The position numbers were made by a program, and so were the translations under genes. Positions 11,773 to 22,346 of a stretch of DNA of 64,000 nt are shown here, in pieces. The notes below the pieces were generated by a model. The model worked only from the letters and a program-made list of their open reading frames with translations, made no database searches and was not told the DNA's origin. The DNA comes from Calendula officinalis (lineage: Eukaryota; Streptophyta; Magnoliopsida; Asterales; Asteraceae): positions 52,404,401-52,468,400 of the forward strand of contig OY970830.1 in assembly GCA_963853835.1 (NCBI GenBank), in the 5' to 3' direction. Numbering within the stretch: position 1 is the first letter of the stretch; each line of letters begins with the position of its first letter.

Positions 11773-12351
11773 ACTAGAAGAGTACCCGCACAATATACTT
11801 TGAAAACATATCTTATTTAGAAAAAGGTAATGAAGCTCACACCAAGTTAGGTACCTCATTTAGTGAAATATCTCCATACACTTATTTTTACTTTTAAACA
11901 ATATGAAACTTTATTTTAATCAAATAGTACGAGACTCATCCCAATTAATTATACAATTTAATGCAATCTAATTTTCATTATAATTTTTTTATTTTAAACA
12001 GTATCAAAAAATTTGTATAATAATAATAACTACTTCTGTATTGTAGGAATTATCCATCCATCAGTAATAAAAGCATAAATATTTTATACATTATCAACAA
12101 AACTCATTATAAAAAGAGGAAAATGATAATGACAATAAGACGTCAAGACACGCATAAAAAACTTTTATAATAATCAATAACCGTTCCTGTATTTTAAGAA
12201 TCAACCCTCACTAATAAAAATACTAACAATTTATGCACGTATGTCGTTAACAAAATCCTAAAAAAATAGCGAGGAGTAAAAAAAACTGATTAAAATTAGG
12301 CAGTTTCTGGACTGCCCCCAAATTCTTAAAAAATCCTCGTGCGCTGGTGCG

Positions 12352-12360
12352 TATATATAA
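12352..12360 (+). promoter_or_regulatory. TATA box of the 13-kb gene
   Basis: TATATATAA lies in an otherwise GC-mixed stretch, followed about 30 bases later by CA-rich candidate start sites and a leader with the typical plant CTCTCC and GGGCTTC pattern. It fits the gene whose coding region begins at 13057. Confidence 0.6.
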
Positions 12361-12486
12361 GGTCTCCACCTTTCAAATTAACGCACAGTCGCTCTCCAAT
12401 TGATTTTCTATCAATTATTGATGAGAGAGATCCTTTGATTTCACTATAATTTTCGATCTAGGGCTTCAGTTTTGTGTTTATACAAG

Positions 12487-13022
12487 GTATTTTTCATCAT
12501 CTTTGTTTAATTCTACCATCATATAGATAATTTACTATTTATTGTCATTATTAAAAAATGATTTAATTCGTATCATTTTCATATACATTGTATTTGAATT
12601 CATCTACACGTTGCTCTTTCTTGAGATTTAGTTCAATTCTACTCATTTATGTCTTGATTTCTCTCCAAGTTTTGTTTTAATTATTCTTTACTACTTGTTT
12701 GACATTCGTTGCTTTTGTGTGATTAACAGCTTGCAATTTCGCTCAATTTTGACTTTTAATTTCAAAATTTCTTCGATTAATGACTTTGTTTTCATTTCTT
12801 TGTTTTTAATTTACGATTTTCATAAATAACCGCGTAGATCAATGTCACACACCTACTTCATTTGCTTTATGATCACTGTTATCTAGCTGGCATTTTAAAC
12901 TCAAATTTTACTCTTTAAATTCACATATTGATGCTTAATTTCTAATCAGCTTGATCTATTTTGTATTCACAATTTGATCATCATTCACACATAAGTTTTG
13001 TCTACGTGTATTCAAATTCCAG
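12487..13022 (+). other. Leader intron in the 5' UTR of the 13-kb gene
   Basis: A GT donor after TACAAG (12481-12486) and an AG acceptor at 13021-13022 preceded by pyrimidine-rich AT-rich sequence define a 536-bp intron. It ends 34 bases before the ATG. T-rich composition throughout and a long leader intron close to the start codon are common in constitutively expressed plant genes. Confidence 0.6.
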
Positions 13023-13056
13023 ATTCCAATAAATTAGTTAAAAAATTGAAGTTCAA

Positions 13057-14298
13057 ATGGATCATCAGCCTCCTAAAAATGAAGATTTTATCGATCTCGA
13101 GAGTGGTACTGACGATAGAACCCTCGATAACAGCAATTTCACAAAATTATGCGATCAATCAACGAGCGTAAATGAAAATTCAGTGAAATCAAACATCAAT
13201 TCACCAGAGAAGAATGTGAAAATAGCGATCGATTCAAACCTGGAAGTAGAAAAAGTCGGAGATTTCTTGGGGAAAAAGAAACCTAAAAAAGCTTCAAGTG
13301 CTAAAAAACCCCCAAAACCACCTCGACCTCCGAGAGGTTTTTCACTAGATGCTTCTGATCAAAAGCTTATTAAAGAGATTACAGAACTTGCAATGATGAA
13401 AAAAGCAAGAATTGAACGAATGAAAGCATTACAACATAAAAAAGCTTTAAAAGCTTCATCATCTTCATCAATCAGTGGTAGCTTGTTTGCTACCATATTT
13501 ACTGTTATCTTCTTCCTAATGATTCTTCTCCAAGGTATTAATTGCAAAATCGTTAATTAATTATATTTTTTAATTGCCAACATATTTTTTAATTGTTAAA
13601 TTTACATAAAATTTGCAGGAATGTCGTGCAAAAATCCGGGTGTAACTACTCAGGCTCAAGATTCACCTCAAACAAACGAGAATGGTTTAGTGTTTATACA
13701 GGAGCAACTAAATCCATCTGCTAGCGATTCAGTTTTACCACATTCTAAATCTACAAAGTACGAAAATTAATTATATATTTTGTTGAATAAATTACACAAA
13801 TGGTCCTTTAGATTTGTACCTTATTACATATATGGTCCTTTAGTTTCATAGATTACACTGGTAGTCCTTATTTCTGAAGCTATTGACACATTTGGTCCTT
13901 TACCTAAGGTCACGTTAACTTTTCCAGTCAAACATACGGGTTTTTACTTTTATGGGTTTCAAATTGGTGAAGTGAAAGGGAAAATGACAATTTAACCCCT
14001 TGTGCATCACATGTGACCATACTTGACGGGAAAAATAAACGTGTGTTTAGGACCTTAGGTAAAGGACCAAATGTGTCAATAGTTTCAAAATTAAGGACTA
14101 CCAGTGTAATTTAGAAAACTAAAGGACCAAATATGTAATATGGTACAAACCTAAAGAACCATTTGTGTAATTTACTCTTTTTTTTTAATAAATTATTCGA
14201 AAAGCTATTATTTTAATGAAATCTAATGTCCTGTTATTTGTTGATTATTTTGCAGTCTATTTGGAAAGATTTCGGTTAGCAGGAAAATTAGTAGTTGA
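13057..14298 (+). CDS. Small single-pass membrane protein of unknown function, 3 exons
   Basis: Exons 13057-13534, 13619-13757 and 14256-14298 join in phase through GT-AG junctions to give about 219 residues. The N-terminal 75 residues are acidic and polar. Residues about 74-95 are a lysine- and proline-rich stretch (KKPKKASSAKKPPKPPRPPRG), and 100-135 form a charged helix-like segment rich in K, M and A. Residues about 142-159 are a strongly hydrophobic span (LFATIFTVIFFLMILL) that should cross a membrane once. A polar tail with one cysteine follows. There is no signal peptide, so it may be anchored with its N-terminus in the cytosol, where the proline/arginine block could bind SH3-like partners; that is inference. 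I do not recognise the family. Intron 2 contains a foldback MITE. The frame is intact, and the upstream TATA box and leader intron support a real gene. Confidence 0.78.
13785..14177. mobile_element. Mini foldback element of the GAGTAAATTACAC family, 393 bp
   Basis: Arms of about 150 bp are inverted copies. The left begins GAATAAATTACACAAATGG and the right ends with the inverse AATTTACTC, both carrying GGTCCTTTAG, ACACTGGTAGTCC and GGACCAAATGTGTCAATAG in mirror order. It lies in intron 2 of the membrane-protein gene. No clean target duplication was found. Related to 7354-8654 by its ends and to 5116-5245 by its arm sequence. Confidence 0.8.
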
Positions 14299-16906
14299 AT
14301 AAGAAGAGTACATTAAGTGTATAGTAAAAGATACTTGTCATACGTGTTCTAGATTAGTGGGTTTTTTTTTGGCAATTTAGCTGTTATAGCTCACATTTTT
14401 TTATTTATTTAAATTAATAAGTTTAATGATCTGTATTGCAGTCAACAATAATCAAGATCTGATTTCCATGTATATTGTTTGGGTTCCATTTTCTAATATC
14501 CCACTTGTAAGCTTCAGATTTCGTTATTATTTGTGAGGTTTTGGGAGAGATTCATGTGAAAAGACCATTCTATCCTCCTTCAATACCCGTGTCGCATAAC
14601 AATTCTCTAATGGTTTTCATGTTTGTGATGATACTGATTCTGTTATCTTTTGACCAAGGGTGTTTTTGGGCAAGGTTAAATTACATGTTGCAAATTTTAT
14701 TGGTCAATGTAAAAAGACCATAATACCCTTCTTCGCTTGGCACTACGTTTGTCCCATGAATATGATTCAAAAGCTAGCATATTCGTACAGACATATAATT
14801 TTTGGCTTGAGTGGATGAAAAGGACATTATCTAATTTCTCTCATTTACGCGTTCAATTTTGAATTCTCTCCAAATTCCAATACTTTTCTTTTCGGTTTTT
14901 CTTTGATTCCAAAGGCGCATACGTTTTCTTAGTTGTCGAATATTATGCTATAGTCTAGTCAATTTTAATATTCTCCAAATTTGGGACCAGTGACATCCAT
15001 TTTGTAATGTTTGAGACATTGGATGATAAATAACCTTTCATGTTTGTGTATTGTTACTTGGTAAGAAAACATACAAGGGTATTTTAGGTATTAAAAAATA
15101 GTACAAGGAAGTGTGTTATGTTGAAGACATGCATGTGCATATGCTTACATTATAGATGATATCAGTAGACAGCCATAACATAGTATGGACTCTTTTGGAC
15201 AGATTATGCTAAGAGATAAAGTGGCAGTGTAAAATTACAATTATACCCTTTACCCTCAACTTGCCAAAAATGGATATTAGATAAATCATATATTATGGTT
15301 ATGGGGTCAGTTTTTGATTCACCCTCATGGATTGTTCCCTGTCATAAGCATGGTATGGCCATGGGGGCACCCCTACCCCACCCCCACCCCCCTTGAAAAC
15401 AACCTGGGTGATCAGAGCATATGGTGGGTGGGTGGGTTGGTTATAATTGAGACTTGTAATTGGATTAATTACATGTGAATTAGATCCATAAACTAAGCAA
15501 TAATAGAACTCCACTCTCTTTTCACTTGCTTATTGGATGTCAGGGGCCAAATCCCTTTGACCTTCTCACCTTCTATTTCATGTGCCCATTTTTAATTAAT
15601 GGTAATATGATGATGCAAGTCAAAGGCTATTAGGATCAATAATTATTTTAATTATTAAACTTTGGATTCATTTCAAATCTTCATGTTTTATTTGCTCATA
15701 TTTCATTTGATTTAGTCCAAACTTCAAATTCGATTCAAAACTTGACTCGAATAAAAAAAAGGTTGGACTTTGTTCAAACTTGTCTTATCTCCCGATCCTA
15801 ACTCCTCATTCAATTGTTCAAAGATATAACGAAATATCATGGTTTCAATCAGAAGTTCTGATTCGGTCAACAATGAACCCAACCACTATTATTTAGTCAG
15901 CAACTATAAACCGTACGAAGAAAATTGTGTACCTTATTTCTACAATTAGTTTCATATAGTAGTATATCATCTGATTTTACGAAATTGTATCGGAGTTTTC
16001 ATACTAACTCATATTCATATAAGTCTACTTTTCAAAACTGTATAGGAGTTTTCATATCATGTTTATGTATTGTTGGATTAAGAGATCAAAGCGATTCCAA
16101 AAAATTAGGAGCAGTTCCACAAAATTATGAGCAATTATAAACGGTTTCCAGATGTTGTAAACCGCTCGTCACAGCAAGGGGGCACGACCCCCTTGACCCC
16201 CCCGCCTTTTGTTCGTTCACCACTTCACCTTATAGACCGTAATAGCCTCATCATTTTGGACTTATACAAATGTACACCTCATAACCCCTAATTTGTACTA
16301 GAACCTAAATATGAAACTCATGACACACATATTATTTTTATTATATTAAATTTGGAATAAATTAACACTAGAATCACCAACATTTCAGTCAACACCAATC
16401 TTTGATTGGAATAAAATTGTGTTGATTGAATTTAAGGTACAGTAAATGTGCGGTAACTCCATTAATTCATCCGTTAAATATTTTAAAATGATTGGTGTAG
16501 TTTTAAAGTACTAACGGTGTAGTTTTTTAACTGAAAAAATTTAATCACCGCTACACTAAAAGATTACACGTGCAAAAAGTTTTAAAAAAGACTATTATTT
16601 TTTAAAATAAAAAACAATAGGTGAAATTTAGTGCAAGGGACTATCTTTACAATTTACTCTTAAATATTAACTATATATTTTTACCACTTACGTTCCACTC
16701 TTGTTGGTAACCATCTACAAATATCACTCACTACTTGTATTCTTTTTATGTTGGTCATACTCATATCATATCGGATAAATGATTAAAAATGGTGTCCAAC
16801 CTCTTAACTTTATGCAACGTCTTCGTATTTATTCAAAAATCTTAAACATTTATTCGACTAAAAACAAGACCCACATAAACTTACCAAATTCATTAATCTA
16901 AACTCA
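14299..16906. other. Intergenic DNA, no supported gene
   Basis: The first part is the 3' UTR of the upstream gene. Notable compositional islands are a C-run block at 15363-15393 (G-rich on the minus strand) and a CCCCCTTGACCCCCCC block at about 16187-16203. The 60-71-codon ORFs here show no recognisable domain. The rest is AT-rich and, to my eye, featureless. Confidence 0.5.
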
Positions 16907-19900
16907 TCATCCATGTTTCAAATACTTTTTAGCGATTGCCCCATTGCCACCATTCGGGTAAAACCCACCCGCAACTTGTTCATTTCCACTTGCATACACT
17001 ATTCGTAATATTTCTTGTGGTGTTCGGCCATATGCTAATGAATCTTCATCACCTGCTAAAACGTTCCCTTTTATACTCTTTTCGGCTCCTAGCTCGATTG
17101 GTACAATAAGCCCTTCATCCTTTATTAACCCTTTATTGCCTAACTTGTTTCTTAGATTTGATATTTTTTGTGTGAATTCGCTTACGGTCATCTTATATGG
17201 TACCACTTTCTCTTTTGCCCGTTCGTAAAGGAGACTTCTGATGATCGCATCTTGACCGGATTCTACTCCCAATAAGCCCGCTACAAGCTGATCACAGTCG
17301 TTTTCACGAACATTATTCCACAAAATATACATAGACACACACATGAACACGTAAGTAAGAAATGAGTTAATCGGTAGTGAGTTAAGTACACTTCTTTGAA
17401 GATGTCGAACAAACTAACATATGTGAAATATAGTAGTGATGTTAGAAAATGTTATACTCCCTCCGTCCCACAAAAAACTTCTCATTTCACTCTAAATTTT
17501 TATCCCACAAAAAACTTCTTATTTCCCATATTTGATGGTCTCCACACAATAAAAAACCATTATTACTAAAGACCTCACCACTAATATTCACTAACTATCT
17601 TTCTCTCTCCAATCCAACCATATATTTTAATCTTAAGTATTATCAATGACCCCACTACTAACTATCACCTAAAAACTTGTGCAAAAACCAAATGTAAGTT
17701 TTTTGGGGGACAGAGGAAGTATGTATCTTGGTATCACGGATCAATCAATCACAATTCAAGAAAATTAAATAAATACTCTCTGCGTCCTAAATTTATTGTG
17801 CACAAACAGAAAACTTACAGTTTAAGAAAAATGCATTTATTACACTGTCCAACCAATAAAATTTTATCTTTACCACCTAAATGTTTTTTAATAGGTGGAA
17901 TTTTTGAATGAACAATAATTTCGGGACATATAAAAAAGGAAAAGTTGACAATAAAAGTGTGAAGGAGGGAGTAATAGTTAGCGCCTCATTTTTGTTATGG
18001 CAGAGGGCTTATGGCAATCTGATAGCAAGGATGATGGTGTGGTTTGGCGGTCGGCACAATCCCGTGTGCTCTTATATTCAGTCGTTAAACATAACTAGTA
18101 ATACTTGTTGATTACCGACAAGTAAATGACCGAAAAGAACTTTCATTAATGCAAAATTTTATTTCTTTTTTATGAAAGTATAGTGATTTGTTTACATCTA
18201 TAAATATAAATATAAAATAAAAATTCAAAATGTTGATTAAAGAAAAAAGTACTTTTAATGTGCACGGAGACTAAAGTACCATAGGCTATGCTTTAAGGGC
18301 ATGGTCGCCCCACGAGCTCGACCACATTTCACATGTTTAAAGACGCGTCCCAATCCTTACATGCTTCAAGCCCGACGCATCCCACTGCTAATGTGGCAAA
18401 TGTCTGGTTGCCTAGACAACCAAAGGAGGTCGTGAGGCATGTGCAATGGTTACTTGTACTTTGTGCTTGGTAAGTGGCACATATATTACAATGATTGTGG
18501 GTTTAGTCACTGTTACGTGAGTTTGGTCAAAATTTATCATTTATTTAATCAAAAACGATATTGGTGAGGCGCTAATATAACATAAGTGACTAGACTGTGT
18601 TTGGTCACCCCTACGCATTCTCGTAGAGTATCGGGTGTCATTGCATACATTAAAGGTCTTTCACACGTGCATTTAATATAACTACCATTGTACCAACATC
18701 AAGCAATAAATAACTATACGTTTCATTTTTATTATACATGTGATTTAAATTAAATACATAAATGTTAATCATTTTATTTTATATATTTCTCGGGTTTATT
18801 GTTTCATGTTATATAGTTCCAATAAAATATAAATTGTGTATATGAATAAATATTTAAAATGTTATGTTCAATATACATGTTTTTAGTTTCGGGGTAATTC
18901 TCTATTTCATATACTTTTGAGTGTAAATTTAAGCTTTATTGATATGTGTTTTGTAATTATTTGTCACTTATTTAAGGGATATGTTTGTTAGAAGGGTTTG
19001 ATAAATTCATGCTTTAAGGGTATGAGGTAAGGGGCATTAGTTGGACAAAATGTTTCCTAACATATAAAAAATGTATTAAATGAAGTTTAATTTGAACAAT
19101 TATTAAATATAATTTTCTATCATAAATAGTTGACTATTTTGACTTTTAACAGTGAAGGTTGACTATCTTAAAAGCTAAGTAAAATAAAGTGTAAGGACAA
19201 ATTAGTCGATTCAAAGTTTAAACTGTTGTATCTTGAAGAGAAATGAGACAAAGTAAATACCTTTCTAGAGATTGGGCTATGAAGTTTAGGATTTGCTCCA
19301 ACGTAGCCGGTAAGGCCAACGTAAGGAATGACGTAACATGAAATAAGATAATTGATGTCATTAGCATAAGGATCAAACGGTGGAGAAAGAGCCATCCCGA
19401 ATGCATCATTCATAACACTTGCAAATGATTCCGCACTTAAATTCAACAATGGCCTTGGAAAACCTTTTACCCTCTTTTTAATCGCCCTAAATTAATAAAA
19501 CCAACAACTCACATCAAGTAATAAATACATAACATTTTTTTCTATTAAAACTTCATAAACTCTACAACATATGTGAACAAACCTCAAGTGACCGATTTCT
19601 TGATAACCGAATTGCGCGATTACGTCTCGAACTAGTGGACTAAGATTGGCCTCCTTTGCACCGATGGGAGATGGGCCGCCATCGGCTAGATCGGGTTCTA
19701 TGGAATCCAATCCCTTACCCATTGATCCATATAGGAAATATTCGGCTTCAAAATACTCTAAATTTAAAGGGAATTCTAAGAGATCTACGTCCGATTTTGA
19801 TAAATTAAAAGCTGAATTCGCGGTGGTTGATATGTAAAGTAAAATGAGGAATATGGTCATTATCATGGTGGTGATGGTGGTGGTGAGTGGTGGTGGAGAT

Positions 19901-19929
19901 GAGGTTACCATGTACAATGATGGTGGCAA
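16907..19929 (-). CDS. Desiccation-related protein, PCC13-62 type (ferritin-like domain), 3 exons
   Basis: Exons on the minus strand are 19583-19929, 19261-19486 and 16907-17287. All junctions are GT-AG and in phase, giving 317 residues, the usual length for the family. A hydrophobic signal peptide (MIMTIFLILLYISTTANS, about residues 22-39) predicts secretion to the apoplast or vacuole. The body begins SKSDVDLLEFPLNLEYFEAEYFLYGS, the four-helix ferritin-like start with conserved glutamates, and then has QEIGHLR at the exon 1 end. Exon 3 opens LVAGLLGVESGQDAIIRSLLYERA. The C-terminus (RTPQEILRIVYASGN, then GGFYPNGGNGAIA) is characteristic. The founder protein came from the resurrection plant Craterostigma; relatives occur in all land plants and their biochemical role is uncertain. 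The start could instead be the Met at 19911. Intron 2 is 1.97 kb and holds two MITEs. This is the only one of the three genes that looks complete and typical throughout. Confidence 0.92.
17457..17719. mobile_element. Stowaway-like MITE, 263 bp (intron 2 of the desiccation gene)
   Basis: Left end CTCCCTCCGTCCC and a decayed inverted right end (CTTCCTCTGTCCC on the reverse strand), flanked by TA at 17455-17456 and 17720-17721. Its length equals that of the copies at 931 and 20428. Confidence 0.85.
17776..17971. mobile_element. Short Stowaway-like MITE, 196 bp (same intron)
   Basis: Ends CTCTCTGCGTCCTAA and, inverted, CTCCCTCCTTCAC with flanking TA. The interior differs from the 263-bp family (AAATTTATTGTGCACA near the left end, related to the second common plant Stowaway subtype). 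It lies 56 bp from the neighbouring MITE. Confidence 0.7.
17974..19260. other. Remainder of intron 2 of the desiccation gene
   Basis: AT-rich intron DNA. A GC-richer patch at about 18296-18490 (GGGCATGGTCGCCCC and so on) resembles the end of a non-autonomous element with similarity in style to 2281-2795, but no inverted partner was found. No coding content. Confidence 0.4.
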
Positions 19930-19987
19930 ACGAATGTATGATTTTTTTTAAGCTAAGTATTATGGTTCGACTCTTATGTCATGCTTT

Positions 19988-19996
19988 CTTTTTATA
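19988..19996 (-). promoter_or_regulatory. TATA box of the desiccation-related gene
   Basis: TATAAAAAG on the minus strand lies about 60 bp upstream of the start codon at 19929, a normal plant spacing for a short 5' UTR. Confidence 0.55.
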
Positions 19997-20427
19997 GGCA
20001 TTCAAGTAGTGAAATTATTAAATAATGATGCCACATGGCAGAGTATAAACATGACATGTGGAGATTTGCTTTAGACCAAGGAGACGGACTAGGAGATCTT
20101 CTAGGTGGTACATATGTCAATTATGGTATTTTACTGTTTTGACGTTTAAAGTCAAAATAATGCAATAATGCTTCTCGACAATAACCCCGGCGGCCTGGCC
20201 GATTGCCAAGTTGTTTAAGAAACACTTCAATTCTATTATAAAATATTAAATCATAGTAATTCGATGTTTATACACTGAAAAAAATGATTTTAATTTTCAT
20301 TGCAATGCAGAAGTTATAAATTATTTCTACATGCAATTTAGTTACAATATGTTTTTTTATTTTATTGAAATATAGCCATAACTATAGCCTAAACGCTATA
20401 AAACGAATTATGTCTCCTTGCATCATA

Positions 20428-20690
20428 CTCCCTCCGTCCCTTAATAAAGTTCTCATTTCTATCAAAATATTTGTCCCAAAATAAAGTTCACATTTCTCAA
20501 ATTGGAGGGACCCACTTAATAAAATAATATTATTACTATATACTTCACCACTAACTATCTTTTAAAAATATTTTCTCTCTCCAAAATAACTTATATTTTA
20601 ATCAAATTTATTACCAAAACCCCACCACTAACTAACTCCTAAAAACTTGTGCCCAATTGAAATGAGAACTTTATTAAGGGACGGAGGGAG
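20428..20690. mobile_element. Stowaway-like MITE, 263 bp
   Basis: Near-perfect inverted ends CTCCCTCCGTCCCTTAATAAAG, TA at 20426-20427 and 20691-20692. It is the best preserved of the three 263-bp copies by its ends and lies about 0.5 kb upstream of the desiccation gene. Confidence 0.9.
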
Positions 20691-21346
20691 TATTATATAA
20701 CATGATGACTGAATACAAGGATTTAAACATTGTTAAAAATGAAGAAATTAATGAAGCCACTGAAAATATATAATGTACTTGGATTGGATTGGGAGGTGGT
20801 GAGACATGTACAAGAGGAAAACTAAATAATTACGTATTCGCATATGAGGTGCTTTGATCCAACCTTCGAGCATCTTTGGAGGAATGGTGAATTTTTTTTT
20901 TTAATTCTTTGTAGTTATTGTTCTTTAGATTATTGTCTTTTGATTTAAGGACTTGTAATTTTTTTTAATTTTAATAAATGTATACTTTTTATTTAATATA
21001 GTTTATTGTTGTTTAAATTCATTCAATTATTTATAATTAGAAACTGAAAAAAAGTGAGAATTACTGTCTAGAACACTATACTCCACTACTCCACTCCTCC
21101 ACCTTATTAGCATCAATGTTCTTATAAGAGTTGCACAATAAATACATGAGTATTCTAATCTGCTTAAAGATATAACAATAGGTCGAAGAATATGTACAAA
21201 ATAATCGAAAAATATTATCGACTTTTTATTGCATGCCTTTAATAATAATATTAATCGAAGAATATTACCAAAAAAAATTACACGTCAAAAATGTTAACAT
21301 TCATCAAAAATGTTATAAGGCAGCGTAAATCACATTTTTAGATTAA

Positions 21347-21380
21347 CTAGCAGGGTACCAGCGCAATGCGGCGGCGGATA
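21347..21380 (-). mobile_element. Helitron-like 3' terminus on the minus strand
   Basis: Read on the minus strand, a CG-rich imperfect hairpin (CCGCATTGCGCTGG) is followed by TACCCTGCTAG and then TT. The CTAG end before T and the preceding CG-rich hairpin match common plant Helitron tails. The other end was not found; the body would extend rightwards and may be cut by the copia insertion. Confidence 0.45.
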
Positions 21381-21649
21381 CCCAGAAACTATATTTCGTG
21401 GCGAGCAAGTGTTGTTCGTTTACACGGTTTTTTCAACAATAATTGCGCAAATGAATGACTTTTTCCGTCTTTAAAAATTGCAATTAATAATCATTATCAT
21501 CTAGAACATAATAATACATTCAAGTTAACCAACAAACTTAAGGATTATAATTAAAGAATATGTGAGCACACAAAAAAATACCTTGATCATAGAAAGTTCG
21601 ATACAATATGTTTTCTATTTAAAGTTGGTTGTTTATTTGTTCTAAAACA

Positions 21650-21676
21650 AATTGTCATTTAGAGCAACTGGTTAAC
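21650..21676 (+). repeat. Left half of a tRNA-like SINE head split by the copia insertion
   Basis: The sequence TTTAGAGCAACTGGTTAAC resembles a Pol III box A. It ends at the TTAAC target site of the copia element. Its continuation, with a box B (TGTTCGAATCC), begins at 43338 on the far side of that element. A tRNA-derived SINE head (or tRNA relic) therefore lay here before the insertion. Confidence 0.6.
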
Positions 21677-22230
21677 TGTCAGGATCGATTAACCAAAACA
21701 GTAAATAAACACAATGATCTACTCAACGATAGAAGTTACAGCGGATTAACACTATGTTGATTTAACCAAGAACAATAAACTGTAAATAATATAAGAATTA
21801 TTAAGAACACAGTTTATCACAAAAAGCTTCAATGTATATTGATCGAATGAGTTACAATACACACGTATGTTTACAATTCATAAGGAACTATATATAATAG
21901 TCCTTGAAGCCTAACAATTTACCCTAGTTATACTAGGATACGATTACAATTGAATTACAAAAGATATAAATTCTAAACAAACTTTCCTAAGATCTCGGAC
22001 TCGATATACTCCATAAATAGCATCATCAGTATCAACTTTGATCGAGCAGTAGTAAATATGAACATCAGTAGTAAATAGGTCAACCAATAGTATAAGCCAA
22101 GATCAGTAGTAAGTTGTATCTTCAGTATCAATTCACATATCAGTATCAAGTAGTTATAGCAGCAATAACTCTTGATCACTATCATCTCTGCATATCAGTA
22201 ATATATACATATCATTAATATATCCCAACA
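21677..22230 (-). repeat. 3' LTR of the first copia element
   Basis: Starts TGTCAGGATC and ends ATCCCAACA in plus orientation. It contains many short interspersed TCAGTAGTAA and TCAGTATCAA repeats, a motif that also recurs throughout the element's coding region. Confidence 0.92.
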
Positions 22231-22346
22231 ATCTCCCTCTAAACTTATTAATTCATTTTGAATTAATCAAGTTTCTTTTCCTTTTCCTTTTCTTCCTTTT
22301 CTCTTTTCTCTTTTCCTTCTTTTTCTCTTAACTCTTTCAGTCTTCT

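Larger units (their letters stand above)
9007..12350. other. Intergenic AT-rich DNA between GALK and the next gene
   Basis: The first 170 bp or so is presumably the GALK 3' UTR. No ORF here has homology or codon structure I can support; the ORFs of 91 and 62 codons near 10.4-10.8 kb look random. Weak tRNA-like motifs occur near 10850-10930 and 11590-11660 and are listed separately. A GC-rich palindromic island (CCGCAGCATCGCGCGG, about 11003-11020) resembles a Helitron terminal hairpin but lacks a clear CTRR end. Confidence 0.6.
20693..21676. other. Intergenic AT-rich DNA up to the first copia element
   Basis: No gene. It contains a reverse-oriented Helitron-like end at about 21347-21380 (listed separately) and, at its right edge, the first half of a tRNA-like SINE head interrupted by the copia insertion. 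Confidence 0.5.

Noticed and set aside
13359..13547. 62-codon ORF antisense to the membrane-protein exon 1
   Set aside because: Shadow of the sense exon; no promoter or homology.
15299..15514. 71-codon minus-strand ORF with a poly-glycine run
   Set aside because: The glycine run comes from a C-rich homopolymer block, with no homology or exon structure.
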